Source: Cephalotus follicularis (Eukaryota > Streptophyta > Magnoliopsida > Oxalidales > Cephalotaceae). From it: DNA of 64,000 nt. The position numbers and the translations under genes are program-made. This document shows positions 58,876-64,000 of the stretch, piece after piece. Each line of letters opens with the position of its first letter. The first letter of the stretch is position 1. The stretch spans positions 62,001 through 126,000 of the forward strand of contig BDDD01001460.1 of assembly GCA_001972305.1 (NCBI GenBank), in the 5' to 3' direction. The notes under the pieces are model-generated. The model had not been told where the DNA came from, searched no databases, and worked only from the letters and a program-made list of their open reading frames with translations.

Positions 58876-61667
58876 ACAAATGGCGACGTTTTTCCTCTAC
58901 TGTTGTGTTTAGCGTCTGTTATGTGATATTTGGATTTGGTTTGTATGTCTAGGTTTTGATAACATCTGTGGTGGAGGTTAGGCTGTTCCAAGTGTGCTTT
59001 TGATTCGTTTTTGGTTTAATTAGTATTGGACGGCTAAGGTGCGGATAATTCCTTCTTGATACTCTTATTGGTTTTGTTAGAGTAAAAACATTATTTTATA
59101 AATAATGTACGGATTCTTTGTTCTTGGTTTATTCCTTCGGTTTTTATTGAAATGAATTCAATTTTGTTTTAGCACAGATTTATTTATGTTTCGGATATCT
59201 CTATCGGTTTATTCCAGTTTAATAAATAAAATGCATATTTTATTTTGTTAACTCCTTTTAATTATTTGTGGAATTAAATGAGCATGACTTTCAATTTTGA
59301 AAGTATGTTGATATTTTACGGATATGATATTAATTTCGGATATGTTCGGAAAATGTTTGGAAACCGTTTATGATTTGAATTGTTTTTAGAATAAAGCAAT
59401 ATTTTGGAATAATGACATACAAATATATACCTACCTATGGGGTCCCATAAGCGTGTTCTTTGGCGCGGAGGACATGACACTTGCCGTGGCGGTGTGATTA
59501 GTCTACGGCGTCTCTCATTGTTATTTTGATCACCTGAGTGTGATATTCGGACAGAGGCGTATGGGTCGACTCTAGTTTATTATTGGATTCGGATTTGGAA
59601 TTGATTTTGTAGTACCGTACACGTTGTTCTGTAGAAGAATGTGGGCGTTGCGAACCCCTTGTATATATATATATATATATATATTCGGATTCTCTTTATG
59701 GAATTATGAAATTATGGAATTTTGACATTTCAGAAATTATGGAATTATGACTTCGGATAAAATTATGAAATTATGAATTCAGATATTATGAGATTTTATA
59801 ACTGTTTCATAAATATTCTGTTTTACTTTATGAAAAAGTATTTTATTCATGTTATGAATGAAATTGTTGATTTTTAAAGTTCACATATTTATCTATCCTT
59901 TTAAATTAACGTTTATTGTTTTATTTCCTATATCCATACTGAGGTTTGCTCAGTCGCGTTTTTGTTTCCATGCGGCAGGTTTTCAGGAGCGCCATGGGGA
60001 TGTGTGATGAGAGGTGTCACCTTATGTCAGAGGATCACCTAGGATATTGGTCCTACTTTGTTTTAGTTGTTTGATGGTCGTGTGTAGACCAGTGTTTTGG
60101 AAAAACAATTTTTGGATTTTGGATCTTATGTTTTGATATTCAGATTATGTCATTATGTTATTTTGTTTTGAAACCACCACGTATTTTGAATAAAGTTAAT
60201 CATATGTTTTGTTACGCTTTGTTAAGTACTCCCACGTATTTTGAAACCACCACGGATTTTGTACTGTAAGCACTCCCAATCCGTTCGGGGGTGTTACAAT
60301 TGGTCTGTCACACCCCGTTCATAGAGAATGCAACATTAAAGCGGTAAAGCCAATTAACATAAAGTACAGCTCATGCAAAAACTATAAAATTAAAAGTTTT
60401 CCAAGAATAACAGTTGAAGCATAACAAGTTCATAAGCTGTAACATGTAACGTGCGTCCCATACCGCACGCTACCCAAATACAAGTCATCAAAGTTAATCG
60501 CCCATAAAACGGGGCGTGAATTACAGTACAATATGAAATTCCTTCAGAAACAGAGCCATAACAATGGTACATCCCAAAACCATAATCCACGTGGGTTTAA
60601 ACAAAACAGGAAGATAAACAGAATCAAGATTATAACAGCTTGATCTTCGTCCATGCCGGCCCAACAGTCCACTGCATCAATCTGTAAAGTAGGGGGTTAG
60701 CCTTTGTCCTCACTCGGCTAAGTCATAACAGTAAATCGGGATCAACATAATGCATGTCATGATATGAATGCATAAATGATGCAGTACAGTGGAGTCCCAA
60801 TTTATACATATATGAAAATATATATACGTGTAATAGTACAGTAAAATATCAGTATTACATATATAAGAAATATTTGTATACAGTAACAGTATAGTAGTAA
60901 CCCGGCCAGGGCTACGTCAACAAACACAGCAATCTCCAAGAAGGACCAACAGGCAGTACAGTATGTCCACATAGGACTACAACAGGCAGTATGTCCACGT
61001 AGGACCACAACAACAGTATATCCACATAGGACCACAACAGGCAGTATGTCCACATAGGACCACAACAACAGTATATAGCGCCGTCAACTCCTGGCCCCAC
61101 GCTACACTCCCACTCCGGTACCTACATCAGGTGACCGAGCGAGGCAACAGTACAGTGAGTCACCTAGCCATGCTCCTGGCCCCTAGGTACAACCCTACCA
61201 CTAGTCGGCGCTGGCAACCTCCGCCATGCAACTAGTAGCTCAAACACAAACGCATAGCAATTCACAGAGCAAACAGTGAATTCAACAGTAATAGTGCAAT
61301 AAACAGTAATGATCGATTAGATCGTCAACATGCAGTTGTTTTCCAAAATGTTTCCCAAAAGACAGCATTTGAAAATAGACATTTTCAGTAGAAAATATCA
61401 AAAAACAGTTCAGTAGCGTAAATTGTTTATCAGTTCGGTCGAAAATACGTTATTTAACCAATACATATTTTCATACTCAAAATATCATATTCCAAGTTCA
61501 TGTATGCATCTCTAAATATCAATACTTTAGAAATCACAAACAATTCATAGACAGTATACAATCAGGCAGTAAACAGTGCATATGCAATGCATACATATGC
61601 TCAAATGCACCCTATAGGAATCATGATCGTTTCGTATCGTTATATGAAGAAAAACCCCAAACAGTGA

Positions 61668-62000
61668 CAAAGACGTCGATGTCTTTCAGAAAGGCGTCGA
61701 TGTCATTCCCAACAGGCGTCGATGTCCAAGTCTCAGTGTCAGCGCGTTCTTCTACAGAAGGCGTCGATGTCCATTTCATACGCGTCGACGCTCAAGGTCT
61801 GAATCCTTAAAACGACACTGTATTGTTGATGGCGTCGACGCGTTAAGGTAGGAACCTTAGGCGTCGATGCCTTTCACGTCAAAAATCCGGGGCGTCGATG
61901 TCTTTCCATAGACGTCGATCCCTTTCAATCAGTAACCAGGCAAAACTAAAAAGACGTCGATGTTATATAAAAGACGTCGATGTCTTTTCCAACAGTAGTC
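61668..62000 (-). repeat. TCGA-palindrome cluster 2 of element M LTR
   Basis: About twelve copies, mostly AAAGACGTCGATGTCTTT-like or GGCGTCGATGTC. Solo LTR K has GCGTCGACGCTT at the homologous place. Confidence 0.85.
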
Positions 62001-62724
62001 GTCTTCTACCTCACGACTCAACAAACGGTGGCCTTAACAACCCATAATCATGCATAATAACAGGTAATCGAGGCAAGGAACTAACATGCAGATACTCAAA
62101 ACATATCTAGCATATCATGGCATCAATCCAGTAACAAAATCAGTACAAGATTTATGCATTTTATACATCCAAAACCATATACCATGCATGGACATCAAAC
62201 TCGAAATTACAGTATGGCTTTCCCCTACCTTTTGTTCCAAGTTAGGAACTGGAAAGCCCACCTCTTTTCGTTCCCAACAGGTCACAGCAGTCCCTCTAGG
62301 TTCGTCCCACAGCTGCACTGGTAGCTCCAAGAAAACTCAACAATGGTGCTTCTCACATTCACTGTTTTCTTTCCTTTCTTTTGGTGTTTTAAAATGAGAG
62401 AGTGGAAGTGGGGAGGGTTGTTCTTATGCAGATTGCTCCCCCTCTAACATTCTTCTCCTTGCATTTTATGGGCACTCTCGTGCTCTCTCTCCTTTTCCCA
62501 GATTCTGCATCTTCCCCTTTGTTTTCATCCTTCTTTCTCTTGCAGGTTGCATGTGAGGATGGTGAGTCCCTTGCATGTGCCATGTGAGAGGCCTGTTTTG
62601 GCATTCCTGGCAACCTACCAGCATGATCAACACGTCACCATGCACTTGTAGAGGCATCTGTAAAGTCCCCAAAGATCCCCCACTGCATGTTACTCTGTCA
62701 GTGAAAAACGTGACAGACATTCTT

Positions 62725-62900
62725 TACAAAGGCGTCGACGTCTTTACTTAGACGTCGATGTCTTTTCCAATTTTGTAAGAAGGTGTCGATGCCTTCTCCC
62801 AAAGTCGACGTGCATGCCCATGCATTCACGTGTACCTCAATCCTCATAGGCGTCGACGTCTTTCCAAAGACGTCGATGTCTTTGTCCTAGAACAGCGCCG
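62725..62900 (-). repeat. TCGA-palindrome cluster 1 of element M LTR
   Basis: Six copies (GGCGTCGACGTCTTT, AGACGTCGATGTCTTT), +152 to +327 from the LTR start, the same motif version as cluster 2 of this LTR. Confidence 0.85.
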
Positions 62901-63052
62901 TTTCAAGCTTTGACATACACATTCTATTTCCAAGACCATAATTAGGGTGTGTAAGCATCCTTTGAGTTCAAAAACTCAACATTCTCAAAAATCAAGTTTA
63001 AGATTACATCATAAATCGAAATATTACATTCAGGAAATTACCGGGCGTTACA

Positions 63053-63067
63053 TCCACCCCTCCTTCA
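63053..63067 (-). promoter_or_regulatory. Polypurine tract of element M
   Basis: Minus strand GAAGGAGGGGTGGA directly before the LTR, after TTCGAGGACGAAATTTC. Confidence 0.9.
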
Positions 63068-63089
63068 AGAAATTTCGTCCTCGAAATTA

Positions 63090-64000
63090 ACACAATACTA
63101 GAACAAGTGCGGGTAGCGTTCTCGGATGTCCTCCTCAGGCTCCCAAGTTGCCTCATCAGGTTTGTGAAACTGCCATTGAACCTTGACCATGGAGATGGTT
63201 CGGTTCCTCAAGGTCTACGCCTTCCGATCGAGAATTCGCACAGGCAACTCCTCACAAGATAGATCATCCTGCACAGGAACAGTATCATAATCCAGGACAT
63301 GTGACGGGTCCGGGATATATCTCCTCAGTATGGATATGTGAAAGACGTCATGTACGTTTGACAGTGCAGGAGGCAAGGCAAGCTGATAAGCTACCTCCCC
63401 GACTCTTTCCAAAATCTCAAAGGGACCAATGTAGCGAGGGGCTAATTTGCCCTTCCTTCCAAACCGTTGCACGCCCTTCCAGGGTGATACATTCAAGAAC
63501 ACGTGATCACCCACGTTAAAGACCAGAGGTCTTCCCTTCACAATGTCAGTGTAACTCTTTTTCAGACTCTGAGCAGCAAATAGCTTCTTCCTGATCGTCC
63601 TGATCTTCTCCGAAGTTTCCTCCACTAACTCAGTCCCGAGTAAAGGTCGCTCCCCGACCTCATCCCAACACACAGGGGATCTGTACTTCCTCCCATACAA
63701 TGCCTCAAACGGTGCCATGCCAATACTGGAATGATAGCTGTTGTTATAAGAGAACTCTATCAGAGGAATGTCATCCTCCCAGGTACCAGCAAAATCAACG
63801 ACGCATGCCCGTAGCATATCCTCCAAGGTCTGGATGGTACGCTCAAACTGCCCATCGGTCTGAGGGTGGAAGGCAGTACTCAAGTTCAGCTTCGTCCCGA
63901 AAGCTGACTGAAACCTCTTCCAGACGTTGGAAGTGAAGATAGTATCTCTATCACATACGATGCTGACTGGAACCCCGTGTAGTCTCACTATCTCCTTCAC
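63090..64000 (-). pseudogene. pol: Element M integrase with chromodomain-like end (partial)
   Basis: Minus strand, running off the window. 63215-64000 is open for 261 codons: the second half of the integrase core ([13 protein letters not shown], with the third catalytic Glu present in DGQFER), a conserved downstream segment ([20 protein letters not shown]), the GPY/F-like region ([19 protein letters not shown]) and [21 protein letters not shown] stop at 63215 is followed in the same frame by the chromodomain-like tail (MVKVQWQFHKPDEATWEPEE ... PHLF) down to about 63100. Only this stop is seen in the visible part, so M is among the least damaged elements here. Confidence 0.9.

Larger units (their letters stand above)
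43654..60298 (+). mobile_element. Element J: full-length gypsy element with three nested LTR insertions
   Basis: TGTAATATAC at 43654 to GGGTGTTACA at 60298, flanked by ATTGG (43649-43653 and 60299-60303). It consists of 5' LTR, primer site, gag-pol (46348 to about 55800 around solo LTR K), polypurine tract and 3' LTR (interrupted by solo LTR L). Without the nested LTRs it is about 9.8 kb. The two LTRs differ more than those of element E, and gag-pol has many stops, so it is older. Confidence 0.95.
55831..60298 (+). repeat. Element J 3' LTR (interrupted by solo LTR L)
   Basis: TGTAATATCC at 55831 to 60298. Without solo LTR L it is about 2.52 kb, matching 43654-46173. It carries TCGA clusters at 55965-56044 plus 57997-58060 (cluster 1, split by L) and 58620-58875 (cluster 2), and hairpin ACTGAG/CTCAGT at 59938-59954. 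Confidence 0.9.
60306..63052 (-). repeat. Element M 3' LTR
   Basis: 2747 bp. The minus strand starts TGTAACGCCC (63052) and ends GGGGTGTGACA (60306). It aligns with solo LTR K along its length, for example around 60690-60721 versus 55271-55300. Donor-like AAAG|GTAGGG near 62235; hairpin TTAGCC/GGCTAA 60721-60697; acceptor-like TTTACAG at 60682. The left flank TGGTC (60301-60305) is the expected target duplication; the partner is outside the window. Confidence 0.9.

Noticed and set aside
62086-62613. Open frames on both strands including a 103-codon one
   Set aside because: Inside the element M LTR; the region aligns with non-coding sequence of solo LTR K.
43654-63052. SalI-like GTCGAC sites as cloning artefacts
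   Set aside because: They are embedded in diverged natural repeats with variable arms and decay patterns, in several LTR families.

Overview
This is a block of plant nuclear heterochromatin made almost entirely of transposable elements and one integrated plant pararetrovirus. I find no host gene, no rRNA or tRNA gene and no CRISPR array. The plant origin follows from Ty3/gypsy polyproteins with plant chromovirus-type ends (integrase, GPY/F-like segment, short chromodomain-like tail, then a polypurine tract just before the LTR), primer sites matching initiator-Met tRNA (TGGTATCAGAGC), LTRs of 1.8-3 kb, and the caulimovirid sequence. The species cannot be named from the sequence.

Layout. 1-9577: minus-strand gypsy element B, which has only LTR, gag and LTR because almost all of pol is deleted. 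Its gag is split by solo LTR C (3398-5913, target duplication ACTAT). 9583-10436: degenerate LTR-like sequence ending in an AT tract. 10437-17041 and 27371 to about 27835: an AT-rich endogenous pararetrovirus with a movement-protein/protease/reverse-transcriptase polyprotein, a terminal ORF, a TATA promoter, a long structured leader and a tRNA-Met primer site. It is cut by gypsy element E (17042-27370, target duplication GGTTT, near-identical 2.8 kb LTRs, gag-pol with four stops and one frameshift).

27899-64000 is one set of nested insertions. Minus-strand element F (LTR, pol, part of gag) is interrupted at 34067 by minus-strand element G. G is interrupted by solo LTR H (36953-41853, TTCCC), which carries solo LTR I (38336-40850, CTTGG). 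G is also interrupted by full-length plus-strand element J (43654-60298, ATTGG). J carries solo LTR K (50888-55754, AGTAC), which contains solo LTR H2 (51282-53485), and its 3' LTR carries solo LTR L (56045-57991, TCGAC). Minus-strand element M starts at 60306, two bases beyond J's target duplication, and runs off the window. The deepest chain is F > G > J > K > H2.

The main unexplained signal lies inside the LTRs. Most LTR families here carry clusters of short palindromes with a TCGA core (AAGCGTCGACGCTT, CAGTCGACTG or AAAGACATCGATGTCTTT types) in two places: about 110-330 bp from the LTR start, upstream of the TATA box, and again at about +0.65-1.5 kb, in the transcribed part. Closely related LTRs (E versus I, K versus M) carry different versions of the motif, but both clusters within one LTR carry the same version. 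The second cluster sits inside a putative LTR leader intron: a GTAAGT-like donor lies downstream of the TATA box, and an AG acceptor follows a small hairpin whose stem changes sequence, but not pairing, between families. The viral leader independently holds tandem hairpin modules with compensatory stem changes. All coding regions are fragments or carry stops, frameshifts or lost catalytic residues, so no autonomous element in the window looks functional.
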